Origin: Bufo bufo
Lineage: Eukaryota; Chordata; Amphibia; Anura; Bufonidae
Reading direction: 5' to 3'
Assembly: GCF_905171765.1 (NCBI RefSeq)
Contig: NC_053391.1
Location: 692,133,175-692,197,174 of the forward strand
DNA length: 64,000 bases
Made by a program: the position numbers and the translations under genes. Below, piece after piece: positions 44,401 to 57,463 of the stretch (its first letter is position 1; every line of letters starts with the position of its first letter). The notes under the pieces are model-generated. The model had not been told where the DNA came from and did no database searches. It saw nothing but the letters and a program-made list of their open reading frames with translations.

Positions 44401-44618
44401 TGTAGAATATTTGTCGATTATTCGCGAATTCGATTATTCGTTATGACTCATTGGCCCACAAGCAAGAAGCAGGGAGGAATCATGTGTTCAGATGGGAAAA
44501 AATGACGAATATTCACTATAACGAATATATAGCACTATATTCAAAATATTCACGAATTCTCGAAGTTGTGATATTCGAGATAAAAATTCACTATTCGAAT
44601 ATTCGCGCTCAACACTAG

Positions 44619-46300
44619 TGACTGACTCAGCCATTCAAGAACATTCCACTTCTTTGCTTTAATAAACTCCTGGGTTGCTTTGGCTTTATGTTTTGGGTCA
44701 TTGTCCATCTGTATTATGAAACGCTGACCAATCAGTTTGGCTGGATTTGAGCACAGAGTTTGTCTCTGAAAACCCCAGAATTCATCCGATTGCTTCTGTC
44801 CTGTGTCACATCATCAATAAACACTAGGGCCCCGGAACCACCGGCAGCCATGCATGCCCAAGCATCACACTGCCTCCGCCGTGCTCTACAGACGATGCGG
44901 TATGCTTTGGATTATGAGCTGTACCGCGCCTTCACCATACTTTTTTCTTTCCATCATTCTGGTAGAGGTTGATCTTGAAATCACAGAAATATAGTGGCAA
45001 ATATGGGGGAGCTGCTCAAACCCCAAACACTGTAGCGTGTTTTTCATTGGGGGAGCAGTCCCACCGCATGTGGACCGCAGCAAACGACCATCCCCAGCAA
45101 AAAATGCATACAATGGAGGATGTCGGCGCGGTCCACATGCACCACAAAGGCATCCTACACAAAATGAAGCATTGTGCGGATGAAAATATAATTATATAAA
45201 TCACAGAAAAAAATGCACCAAACGTGATTTATATAATTATATTTTCATCCGCACAATGCTCCGTTTTGTGTAGGATGCCTTTGTGGTGCATGTGGACCGC
45301 GCCGACATCCTCCATTGTATGCATTTTTTTGCTGGGGATAGTTGGTTACTGCGGTCCACATGCGGTGGGGCTGCTCCCCCAATGAAAAACACGCTACAGT
45401 GTTTGGGGTTTGAGCAGCTCCCCCATATTTGCCACTATATTTCTGTGATTTTGTTTTATATGTATTGAATGTGCCTTTACCTGGCATTTAAACACTCTTT
45501 TGCACCTGGTGACCTCCATCACACGGTCTGATATGGGTGTGGCTTACAGTCTGGCTTTGTTCACATTGCATTAGTTGTCCTGCTATGCGGTTGTGTGGAA
45601 GCTGGCTGTGAGCTGGATTTCATCTCCTTCAGACCGTGTTCACACCACAGTTAGCATAGTGGTAGGACCCCCTTGCCATGCTGAGTGACCGTGACGTGGT
45701 GCATGATGGGCTCCGATATCTTCCTGACAGGAATATATTGGCAAAAGTCTCAGCTTTTAATATCTACTTGTATGACTAGCCAGTATAGTCAGTGGCATAT
45801 CCGTTTGGTGCATTTTTTTCTGTGATTTATAGAGGTTGATCTTGGTTTTATCTGTCCGAAGAATGTTCTTTCAGAAGTGTGCTGGTTTTTTAAGATGTTT
45901 TTTTTTTTAGCAAAGTCTAATCCAGCCTTCCTATTCTTGAGGCTGATGAGTGGCTTGCATCGTGAACCCTCTGTATTTCCTTTCATGCCGTCTTCTCTTT
46001 ATGGTAGATTTGGATATTGATCCACCTGTATCCTGGATAGTGTTGTTCACTTGGTCGGCTGTTGTGAGGGGGCTTCTCTTCACCATGGTAATTATTCTGC
46101 CATCATCCACCACTGTTGTCTTCCGTTGGCGTCCAGGTCATTTTGCATTGTTGAGGTCACCAGTGCTTCCTTTCTTTCTCAGGATGAACCAAACTGTAGA
46201 TTTTGCCGCTCCTAATAGTGCAGCAATTTCTCGGATGGGTTTTTCCTGTTTTCGCAGATGATGGATGGCTTGTTTCACCTGCATGGAGACCTCCTGTGAC
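44619..46300 (-). pseudogene. Tc1-like transposase family D, decayed and truncated
   Basis: Legible pieces from the N-terminus: helix-turn-helix with PIREIAALLGAAKS-like residues near 46230, VVDDGRIITMVKRSPLTTAD, STIKRRRHERKYRGF, CKPLISLKNRKAGLDFAKK, then after the fold-back insertion INLYQNDGKKKVW, SSVEHGGGSVM, VFIDDVTQDRSNRMNS, FIIQMDNDPKHKAK with the second catalytic Asp and WNVLEWLSQS, where the sequence ends at the hAT junction just before the PDLNPIE box. Stops (after KKKVW) and frameshifts are frequent. The third catalytic residue is missing. An old dead copy. Confidence 0.88.
44978..45829. mobile_element. 852-bp fold-back insertion with 15-bp target duplication
   Basis: TAGAGGTTGATCTTG occurs at 44963-44977 and again at 45830-45844, and the Tc1-like sequence resumes exactly after the second copy. 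The left 226 bp (from AAATCACAGAAATATAG) is inverted at about 45222-45455, separated by the 18-bp loop with AAAAATGCACCAAACG. About 370 bp of single-copy sequence follows, ending TTTTTTCTGTGATTTA. A 15-bp duplication is typical of target-primed LINE/SINE integration and not of the DNA transposons seen elsewhere here. Confidence 0.88.
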
Positions 46301-46476
46301 CGCATGTTTACTTCTCAGCGAAAACTTCAAAATGCAAGCACCACACCTCAGATCAACTCCGGGCCTTTTATGTGCTTAATTGAGAATTAAATAATGATGG
46401 GATTGCCCAGACCTGTCCATGAAACAGCCTTTGAGTCAATTGTCCAATTACTTTTGGTTCCAATTACTCATGTCTA

Positions 46477-46479
46477 TTA

Positions 46480-46521
<42 letters not shown>

Positions 46522-46557
46522 ATATCTGTCTATCTATCTATCTATCTCTCATATCTG

Positions 46558-46592
<35 letters not shown>

Positions 46593-46605
46593 CATATCTG
46601 TTGTG

Positions 46606-46656
<51 letters not shown>

Positions 46657-46664
46657 CATATCAG

Positions 46665-46695
<31 letters not shown>

Positions 46696-46712
46696 CATAT
46701 CTGTCTATCTAG
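46477..46712. repeat. ATCT microsatellite
   Basis: Tandem TATC units with occasional CTCATATC interruptions. The Tyr/Leu/Ser/Ile frames across it are artefacts. Confidence 0.97.
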
Positions 46713-46960
46713 AGCCACTCTGAACATTCCTCTTCTACGTATTCTCACTTTCAGCCAAAGAAAATTCCAATTATCTCTGTGCCCATGGTTTATGGCTTGG
46801 CATGAGCAGCGCTATTACCGCCGTACATTACTTGTGACACAAATACGATGGAGAACGTTCTCCTCACTTCACCGCACAAGATCCTAGAAAGATCTACAGT
46901 TACTGTACTGCAAATGTCTGCACACCCCGGGGCCGACACAAATACAGACACTGTGACTCT
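46713..46960 (+). repeat. Dispersed 247-bp segment, copy 1, followed by an ATCT tail
   Basis: Runs from AGAGCCACTCTGAACATTCC to ATACAGACACTGTGACT, then ATCT repeats. About 93 percent identical by eye to 49692-49938. It could be a short retroelement with a microsatellite tail, or a local duplication. Confidence 0.85.
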
Positions 46961-47016
46961 ATCTATCTATCTATCTATCTATTATCTATCTATCTCATAT
47001 CTATCTATCTATCTAA

Positions 47017-47063
<47 letters not shown>

Positions 47064-47125
47064 GTATCTATCTTCCTGTCTGTCTATCGATTCATCCATC
47101 TGTCTTTCCGTCTACCTATCTATCT
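46961..47125. repeat. ATCT microsatellite
   Basis: Directly follows copy 1 of the duplicated segment, degrading into CTGTCTATCGATTCATCC on the right. Confidence 0.95.
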
Positions 47126-47867
47126 TAGACACTTCAGCTGCATCTCTTATATCTCGTATTTCCCATCAGCCCTCACTCTCATTTATATCCACATTTTGTG
47201 AAGTCAATGAGGCGGTGGTAAATGTTCTCAGCCGCTTTATTACTGCTCTTACACTCTTTTTGTACGACTCAATTAAAAGTGTTGTAGTAATGATGTGACT
47301 GAGAAATAATTAGTGAGCCTCAGCCTTGTCATCCATCATCGGCAGCTTCCTTTATACTCATGATGAGATCTAGGGCGGAGAACTTGTAACTTGGTAGCTA
47401 TGGGGTAAGAGACGAGACCCCAGGAGTAGCTGGTCCCATACCTCTGGCATAGTATGAACCTATGCAGCTAGCCATAGGGTAACGCCCCCCTCTACTACAT
47501 GGCACATGAATACAGGATGGGGTGAACAGGGAGAGTAACTGCAGCTATTACAGCCGGTATACAGACGTGTCCTTCCGTATCTTACAGATATGTTTTCTAA
47601 TACTCTGTCTGGAGATGTTTAATCTCTGTGCCTAGATGAGGCCGCCAGGTGGTTGATTTGTGAATTGCAGCCTAACAAGGATTTTGCTGGAATGCGTCCT
47701 GGAGGAAATGACAAGCTTAGATATTGCTGACATAAGGCATTATGGCAGTCACAAGGATACTGTGCCTGTCATAGGGCATTAAAACACTATGGCCATGTGG
47801 TTTTTTTAGCTGTCACTGAGCTTTTGTGGATGACATTGAAGCACTTTGACACTCTTGATAAAATTTG
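47126..47867. other. No gene recognised; partly unique sequence
   Basis: No element ends. 47200-47345 and 47605-47730 are AT-rich with homeodomain-like TAATTAG and TTAAT words and are mentioned in the findings as candidate regulatory sequence. Confidence 0.4.
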
Positions 47868-48972
47868 GCTGTCACTTGGATATTCTGGCATTGAGGCTCT
47901 CACAGGGGTATTATGGCTGTCATTGGGAATTGTGGCTGTCATAAAGGTATAGAGGCTATTATAGCGGTATTGTGGCTGTCATAGAGGTATTAAGGTTGCC
48001 ATAGAGATATTGAGGCTGCCTTAGAGGTATTAAGGCTGCCATAGAGGTATTGAGGCTGCCATAGAGGTATTGAGGCTGTCATAGAGGTATTGAGGCTGCC
48101 ATAGAGGTATTGAGGCTGCCATAGAGGTATTGAGGCTGTCATAGAGGTTTAGAGGCTGTCATATAGGTATTGAGGCTGCCATACAGGTATTGAAGCTGTC
48201 ATAGAGGTTTAGAGGCTGACATAGAAGTATTGAGGCTGTCATAGAGGTATTGAGGTTGTCATAGATATATTGAGGCTGCCCTAGATATATTGAGGCTGCT
48301 ATAGAGGCTTTGGGGCTGTCATAAAGGCATTGAGGCTGTCATAGAGGTATTGAAGCTGCTATAGATATATTAAGGCTGTTATAGAGGTATTGAGGCTGTC
48401 ATAGAGGTATTGAGGCTGTCATAGAGGTATTTAGACTGTCATAGAGGTATTGAGACTGTCATAGAGTTATTGAGGCTGTCATAGAGGTATTGAGGCTTCC
48501 ATAGAAGTATTGAAGCTGTCATAGAGGTAATGAGGCTATCATAGAGGCATTGAAGCTGCCATAGAGATATTGAGGCTATCATAAAGGTATTGAGGCTGTC
48601 ATAGAGGTATTGAAGTTGTCATAGATATATCGAGGCTGCCACACATATATTGAGGCTGTCATAGAGGCATTGGGGCTGTCATAGAGGCATTGAGGCTGTC
48701 ATAGAGGCATTGAGGCTGTCATAGAGGTATTGAGGCTGCTATAGATATATTAAAGCTTTCATAGAGGTATTGAGGCTGTCATAAAGGTATTGAGGCTTCC
48801 ATAGAGGTATTGAGGCTGTCATAGAGGTACTGAGGCTGTCATAGAGGTATTGAGGCTATCACAGAGGTATTCAGGCTGCCATAGAGGTATTGAGGCTGCC
48901 ATAGAGGTATTGAGGCTGTCACAGAGGTATTGAGGCTGCCATAGAGGTATTGAGGCTGCCATAGAGGTATTG
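47868..48972. repeat. 20-bp minisatellite (GGCTGTCATAGAGGTATTGA), about 55 copies
   Basis: Regular 20-bp period with variants GGCTGCC, ATATAT and GGCATTG. Each printed line of 60 bp holds exactly three units over almost the whole block. Confidence 0.97.
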
Positions 48973-49691
48973 TGGAGCTCAGCAGAAGCACGTTATAGTT
49001 CGGGGAAGTCCTCCAGCTTTCCATGCTGGTCTGACTGGGGAAGAAGGTGAACGCCCAGTCTGGTGTACGGGGGAGTGAAGCCTCAGGGCGGTCATAGGAT
49101 GAGTTGCCAGATAATCAGAATAGGGTGAGAGGAGCGGGTCACACACAGATAGATGTTTTGGCGGGAGTGCCTGCCCCTCTGTGGCTGGATTTACATTACA
49201 TTTTTCCCACCCATATACAAAAAAGAATATCCATTACCGGATGCCTCAGATGGATTCCACACAGCGGCACCTGTCACCGTAGAGTTCCATTGTAATAAAA
49301 TAACCAGGAAAAAGTCTAGTACCGTGTTAGCCAATAGAAAACTAGTTTAGTGCTCTCATTAAGGTTAGATACCTGCAATACTCCAATACTCTAATACTTA
49401 ATGAAAGCACTTAAAAGCTGGACTCTGCAGGAGACAAAAGTTTTCCTAATGTATATCTCAAACAGATGACAAAAACGTGATGTAAACCCTTCCTAACAGA
49501 GGTGGCTGCACGGCCCCCCCATGGCGGGTTATAGCTGATCGCACTGTCAGAGGCGGCATCTCCCTCCGCTCTCTTCTGCACCGGCGCTCCGCTATCTGAA
49601 TTCATAGACTCTTCACTTTTTTCTTCATCGCACACAGCAATATCATAAAATGCATCCGGAGGAATCATCTCTAGAAGCCTCCGACGCTCCA
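48973..49691. other. No gene recognised
   Basis: Mixed sequence. The minus-strand 105-codon frame (49411-49728) has no known domain and overlaps the repeated segment at its start. Confidence 0.4.
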
Positions 49692-49938
49692 GAGCCGCTC
49701 TGATCATTCCTCTTCTACATATTCTCACTTTCAGCCAAAGAAAATTCCAATTATCTCCGTGCCCATGGTTTATGGCTCGGCACGAGCTGCTCTATTACCG
49801 CCGTACATTACTGGTGACACGAATACGATGGAGAACGTTCTCCTCACTTCACCGCACAAGATCCTACGAAGATCTACGGTTACTGTCCTGCAAATGTCTG
49901 CACACCCCGGGGCCAACACAAATACAGACACTGTGGAT
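49692..49938 (+). repeat. Dispersed 247-bp segment, copy 2, followed by an ATCT tail
   Basis: AGAGCCGCTCTGATCATTCC to ATACAGACACTGTGGATC; matches 46713-46960 with the same 3' ATCT tail but a different 5' neighbour, which favours transposition or segment copying over slippage. Confidence 0.85.
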
Positions 49939-51060
<1,122 letters not shown>

Positions 51061-51116
51061 TATACTGTATATCTATCAACCTTCCTTCCTTCTCCACCAT
51101 ACTTTCATTTAATTAA

Positions 51117-51475
51117 AGGGCATCTGTCAGCAGTTCTGTACCTATGACACCGGCTGACCTGTTACATGTGCACTTGGCAGCTGAAGGAATCTGTGTTGCT
51201 CCCATGTTCATATGTGCCTTCATTACTGAGAAAGATGATGTTTTCATATATGCAAATGAGTCTCTAGGAGCAACAGGGGATTTGTCATTGCACCTAGAGG
51301 CTCCACTATTTCTGCAGCTGCTGTGCCCTCTGCACTTTGATTGACAGGGCTTGGCAGTGTAAACGTCATCATACCTGGTTCTGTCCATGAAAGTGGAGCA
51401 GAGAAAGTGGAGCCTCTAGGTGTAATGCCAACACCCCCGTTGCTCTTAGAAGCCTTATCTTCATATATTAAAACA
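51117..51475. mobile_element. TTAA fold-back MITE, copy 2 (truncated)
   Basis: Starts AGGGCATCTGTCAGCAG after TTAA (51113-51116) and follows copy 1 (24196-24691) through TATGCAAATGAG, then the second arm breaks off near 51475 at AGCCTTATCTTCATATAT. The right end is missing. Confidence 0.85.
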
Positions 51476-51988
51476 TGAGCCGCTGCACATCGCTGCATAT
51501 ATGCCAGAGAGAGCTGCCAGATCTCCACTGCATCCCATTATAGTCAATGCGGTCAGGCGGGCACATGGCACATCTGGCTATACCGGATCCGGAGAACTCC
51601 GCAAGGTTTTATTAATGCATGTGTGACACTAGTCTAGCGATTTTCACAAGCATCTCATAGGCTTTACCGTATCTACTGTGTAACAGGCATTCTGACAGGA
51701 CAGCCCCGGGGGTACTTATTTTGGTACCAATGATTGCAATACTAAGCTAGACTGCGGAGTAACAAAGAGAGACACTTCCGTTTGTTTAAATTCCTTAGAA
51801 TCTGGGTTTTCTTGTGTTGAGTCACTTGTTTGGCGGAGAAGAGGTTAAAATGACAAATGTATACAAAGTTACCATTTCTATTATCGCTATTATTTTTATT
51901 ATCTGTACTCCCACAATTCACTGCTTCGCCGCACTCCCCCATCTGGGAGGAGCTTACGGCACTGTTCATCCTGAGCTACATGCTCAAG
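51476..51988. other. No gene recognised
   Basis: About 500 bp without repeat structure or a convincing frame. Confidence 0.45.
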
Positions 51989-52205
51989 TAGAGAAGAGCC
52001 AATCGATTCTCCAGAATCAAATTTTGACCCAAATTTTTCAAAAAATTTGAATTCAAAAGATTCAATGCAGGTGAATCGGACCAGAGAGAGAGAGAGAGAG
52101 AGATTTGAAGTACTTTGTAGAACCAATTCGTACCTGAATCGAATCCCAAGGTGAATTCGGACCAGTCAGACCCGCAATGAATTTTAAGAAGTCCACTCAT
52201 CTCTA
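51989..52205. mobile_element. Short hAT-type MITE (TAGAGAAGAGC / GAGATGAGT ends)
   Basis: Starts TAGAGAAGAGCC and ends ACTCATCTCTA, the TAGnnnTGAGC style, with GAATCGAATCC-like words and an AG microsatellite inside (52082-52104). The 8-bp flanks do not match, so the borders are tentative. Confidence 0.55.
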
Positions 52206-52389
52206 ATTACGAGCCATTTTGTGTGGGCATCCTGATTGGAGTAACCAAGCCAAGTTTAATGTTTTTTATTTTATTTAAAAAGTATATTTTCCTATATGGA
52301 AAATCTTTTTAAAAAATTGGTAATTTTTTGTTATTATTTTTTTTTTAGAAGTTTACGCTTTTAAAGCAGATGACTAGAGAATCTGAAAT
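52206..52389. other. Short AT-rich spacer
   Basis: AT-rich sequence with T-runs; nothing recognised. Confidence 0.4.
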
Positions 52390-53060
52390 TCGTCGTGACT
52401 TCAGCAGAACTGAATCCAGCAAAAAAGGTCCCAGCAGACGTTCTTGTTTTCAATCAGTTATATTCTTTTTTTGTAACTACAAAGTAATAACAGGACGCGT
52501 TTCGGCCCGTCCAGCCTTTCTCAACTGCATGATGACAATGAAAACCTGATTACATTTATAGGTGCAGGATCACCTGGTCATGACATCATCAGCTGATTAG
52601 ACAAACAGGAAATAACATATATAACATAACAGAGTGTCCATTCTTATTTCAAATCGTGTTATTCTGCAGGCCCAAAAACCTTCGGCTATCAGCGGGGTAT
52701 TGCAGCCTGTGAACAAAACACTCCAAATTATAAACTATTAAAAACACATAATCTCATAATCCCTATTCATCCCCCTGGGTTGTAGAGTATCCAATGTATG
52801 GATCCAATATGCCTCCTTTCTAAGTAGTAATTTCTTCAAATCACCTCCCCTTCTTGGTTGATAAACCCGCTCTATATTTCAGAATTTTAGTTGTGAGATG
52901 GAATGGTTACATTTGTCAAAGTGGAACGGTACAGGGAGTAGTAAATTCTTATTCCGTATAGTGGACTTATGTTTAACAATACGGCCCCCCACTGTCTGCG
53001 TGGTCTCCCCCACATACAGTAGGCTGCAGCGTGTGAAAGGATCGTGAGCTGTTACCTCTG
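52390..53060 (-). mobile_element. Penelope-like element (PLE) 3' fragment
   Basis: The minus strand holds the GIY-YIG endonuclease relic (52738-53031) and then about 340 bp of 3' sequence including GGCTGGACGGGCCGAAACGC (near 52495-52518), a CGAAACGCGTC word often seen at PLE ends. No target duplication or 5' part is visible. Confidence 0.75.
52738..53031 (-). pseudogene. Penelope-like GIY-YIG endonuclease, C-terminal end
   Basis: The minus-strand frame reads LLYVGETTQTVGGRIVKHKS, then PVPFHFDKCNHSISQLKF, a TGA stop, and NIERVYQPRRGGDLKKLLLR with AYWIHTLDTLQPRGMN before the natural stop at 52738-52740. LxYVGxTT is the GIY-YIG core variant and KEAYWIHxLxTLxPxGMN is the typical C-terminal block of Penelope-like elements with endonuclease (Neptune/Poseidon types). 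The reverse transcriptase is absent and the internal stop shows a dead 5'-truncated copy. The protein would nick target DNA for retrotransposition. Confidence 0.85.
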
Positions 53061-54896
53061 CTTTACATTTCAGCTGAACTGAAGACCATGCAAGGCCGAG
53101 CTAAATGAGACCTTTCAGATGCCTAATCTTATTAATCGCCCCTCTTTTTTTTTTTAGCTTCATTTATTTCCCATTTTTATCCGGGGAAGGGACAGAGCGC
53201 GGAATCAATCAGGGCGCTCAGTGACATCTGCAGACAGGGTGACTGATGATACCTCATATTATATGAAATCCTATTATCGCCTAATGTGCCTCCTGTCATC
53301 GCACATTGTAATTTCGCTGATGGTTTTGTCCAGTTATAGCCAAATTCCATTTTGTTTTGTCAAGAAGAAAATTTGACAAGCGAGAAAATGAGTAATGCGG
53401 GAGATCACTTTACTTTTTAAGCTGAAAATTTTAAAAAGTTTGTGACCCAACAGGATCCAACAGGTCCGGCGGGCCCGTAACAGTAGCAGAGGATCTTCCG
53501 GCCTGAGCTGTGATGGATCCCAAAGGTCCTGCAGGTGACAACCCCATGTGGACGTGACTTTGGAGAAATTCAAAGTGAACATGCACAAGTTCTGCATGCA
53601 AGAGGCATAGAAAGAAAGGTTGCAGAGGTGGCATGTGCCTGATGCCCGAGAGTTCCCAAAGAGTTCTCTGCCACAAAAGAAGTCACCAGTGGCACTTGTT
53701 AGATGAGGACTTGGTACAAATATTGTATTGGGGTCCAGGAGTTTCAAGTTATGCCTCATTTGGTATAGATGGAGGCTACATCCCCAGTTTATTCTCCCCT
53801 GAAAGGACCAACGGACCCCGGTGTCACTGCATTTCAAACATAGAAAGTATATGTTTTCTATTCCCAAAGGTATCTACCAATAACACATAGTGTCCTGCCT
53901 TGAAAATGGCGGTTAAAGGTGAATCAAGTCCCACAAGTTGGTGAGAAATACTTGACATCAACTTCTACAATATCAAAGCTCTTGTTCATAGACTGAGCTT
54001 GAGAATATCCAGGAATGAACCTCGGTTGTAGGAAAAGTGTGTGAATGACCTGGTGTAACCAAGGATATTCTCATGTTTCTCATGTCCTGTGCTGTTATTG
54101 GTGATACCGATGATGCTCACTCAAGGATGTCCACATGAATGATAGTCCAGGTGAATTTCTATGAAAGTCCTCCTCGTATGGGGCAAATCACAGAAATGGT
54201 TTATTGAAACTTTGTATCAATACACATTGTACAGTAGATGCTTCCAGGAACAGGTTCCTATATTCCATCTCCTCTTGTGTCTCTATGAGGTGGCAGACTA
54301 CCCCTGGACATATTTGAGGACTATTGCTGCTTGTTCAGCTGTTCCTGTAGAGAGTTTTTTGCATGGTTTCTTTCCCATTTTGTCTCTGTTTTAATGTTTA
54401 CCAGGATAATACAATTCCCCTTCATCTTGATTTCATATCTGCAGCAATTAGATGGAAATTTTGCCGTGAAATATGCCTGATAAGATGGACACCTCTGAAA
54501 ACACTGACAACGGAGATAAGCCTCACAGGTCATTTCATCTTAGTATTTTATCTGTCAGATAAGCAAAAAATGCAGAATCGCTCCCGGAGGCGAGTGGATC
54601 CGTCAGCACCTTTTTCAGCTCACGAGGCGAGCGTTGCGGTACATTGTCTCCTCTTTGTTATGTTATGTTAAGCAGGTGTGATTATCCTCTGAACTGTGGC
54701 ATAACTTGAAGCCCCTGGACATTAATCTAAAATGTGTATCATAAGTAAAACTTTTATATTTGAAATGCTTAAAAAAGACATGTCTATGAGGTGTAAGCGG
54801 GGGTGGAGAGGGTGACTATACCAGAAGAAAAAATGGAGGGGGGGAAGGAGAGAGCAGCAAGTGTTGCAAGCTGAGTGACTGGGTGGTTACTTATTA
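53061..54896. other. No gene recognised; relatively unique sequence
   Basis: Long stretch without transposon ends. The 177-codon minus-strand frame (53334-53867) and its neighbours have no recognisable domains. Blocks near 53150-53345 and 54410-54660 look like possible conserved non-coding sequence but cannot be tested here. Confidence 0.45.
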
Positions 54897-56504
<1,608 letters not shown>

Positions 56505-56506
56505 TA

Positions 56507-56763
56507 TGGTGATCACCCATGTACTTGCCATAGAGGAAGTCCAGACCACCACTATGGAGCCTGAAGGTGAGGACCAGAGCACAACCTCACTTCACTTATT
56601 AGTGGTGTCCCGATTCTGGAATCTATGCTTGGCTGAGAGCTGCATTGGGGAGAAGGGGAAGCAGCCAGGTAAGTACATGTGTAGTTTGGTCCACGTTGAA
56701 GGTGGACTTGATGGCATGTTCCAGGAGATCACTTTTTTCTTTATGACCCTGCACTTTAGATTT
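56507..56763. other. Short spacer, no gene recognised
   Basis: 257 bp between the Tc1-like element and the next hAT target duplication; no features seen. Confidence 0.5.
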
Positions 56764-56771
56764 GCCCCAAT

Positions 56772-57455
56772 TAGAGGTGAGCAAATTGATTCCAAAATTC
56801 AGAAATTATACCCAAATTTTTCAAAAGGTTATGATTCTAATGGACCCAAATTTTGTGTGATTTGATTTAGGAGAATCAAGGAGAGAAAATCGAGTAGAAA
56901 GAGTTAAAAAGAGAAAACTGAGGCAACGGCGAGAATCGATGAGAGAGAATGAGAAACAAAGATTTCAAGAGAGAATCAAGAAGAGAGAGAACTGAGGAGA
57001 GAAATAGTAAGCAAAAGAATCGAAGGGAGAGAATTGATTACGGAGAATCAATTTGAGAAAGAGAGAATTGGTGATAAAGAGAAGCAGAGAGACTGAATTG
57101 AGATGAGAAAGAATCGAGGGGAAAGAGAGAATCAAGAAGAGAGAAGTGAGGAGAGAAAATGAAGGACAGAAAAAACTAAGGAGGGAGAGAGAATCGAGGA
57201 GCCAGAGAATAAAAGTAAGAGAGAGAGAAAGAATGGAGTAGAGAGAGAATTAAGGAGAGACAGAATTGAGAAGAGAACATAATTGAGAGAGAAGAAATCA
57301 AAGAGAGAAAATCAAGGATAGAGAGACTAATTGACTTCCAGAAAATCAGAGCATGTTCGATTCGGGTTGAATTTGTTCAGAACCCAATCGACTCGCCTTC
57401 CTGATTCACTTGTCTCAGATCCGAATTGAATTTTAAGAAATTTGCTCATCTTTTA
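56772..57455. mobile_element. Non-autonomous hAT (TAGnnnTGAGC ends) with perfect 8-bp duplication
   Basis: Starts TAGAGGTGAGCAAATTGA and ends AATTTGCTCATCTTTTA, flanked by GCCCCAAT at 56764-56771 and 57456-57463. The body (56870-57340) is a purine-rich degenerate repeat of GAGAGAATCAAG-like words. No coding capacity. Confidence 0.9.
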
Positions 57456-57463
57456 GCCCCAAT

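Larger units (their letters stand above)
38011..44618 (+). mobile_element. Large hAT element with BED-finger transposase, rearranged
   Basis: Left end TAGGGTTCAGCGAACCC (from 38012) and right end ...GCGCTCAACACTAG fit the TAGnnnTGAGC style. A long 5' region with about 190-bp repeats precedes a plus-strand transposase relic (41230-44400). No matching 8-bp duplication is seen at the two ends, so the right 210 bp (44405-44618, CGAATATATAGCACTATATT-type sequence) may come from another family member joined by recombination. A Tc1-like element (38954-40565) and another insertion (about 43033-43510) interrupt it. Confidence 0.7.
44619..46466 (-). mobile_element. Tc1-like element, family D, truncated at both ends
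   Basis: Minus-strand transposase relics run from about 46300 to 44619. The right part (AGTCAATTGTCCAATTACTT) is the family's subterminal region and is cut by an ATCT microsatellite. The left part stops at the hAT end, so neither terminal repeat remains. The 852-bp fold-back insertion at 44978-45829 lies inside. Confidence 0.88.

Noticed and set aside
38011..44618. An 8-bp target duplication for the large hAT element
   Set aside because: Compared the bases left of 38011 and right of 44618 in several registers; none match.
47868..48972. CRISPR-like short regular repeats
   Set aside because: Contiguous 20-bp units without spacers; an ordinary minisatellite.
53334..53867. 177-codon minus-strand frame as a gene
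   Set aside because: No recognisable domain, splice or promoter signal; composition like the surrounding non-coding DNA.
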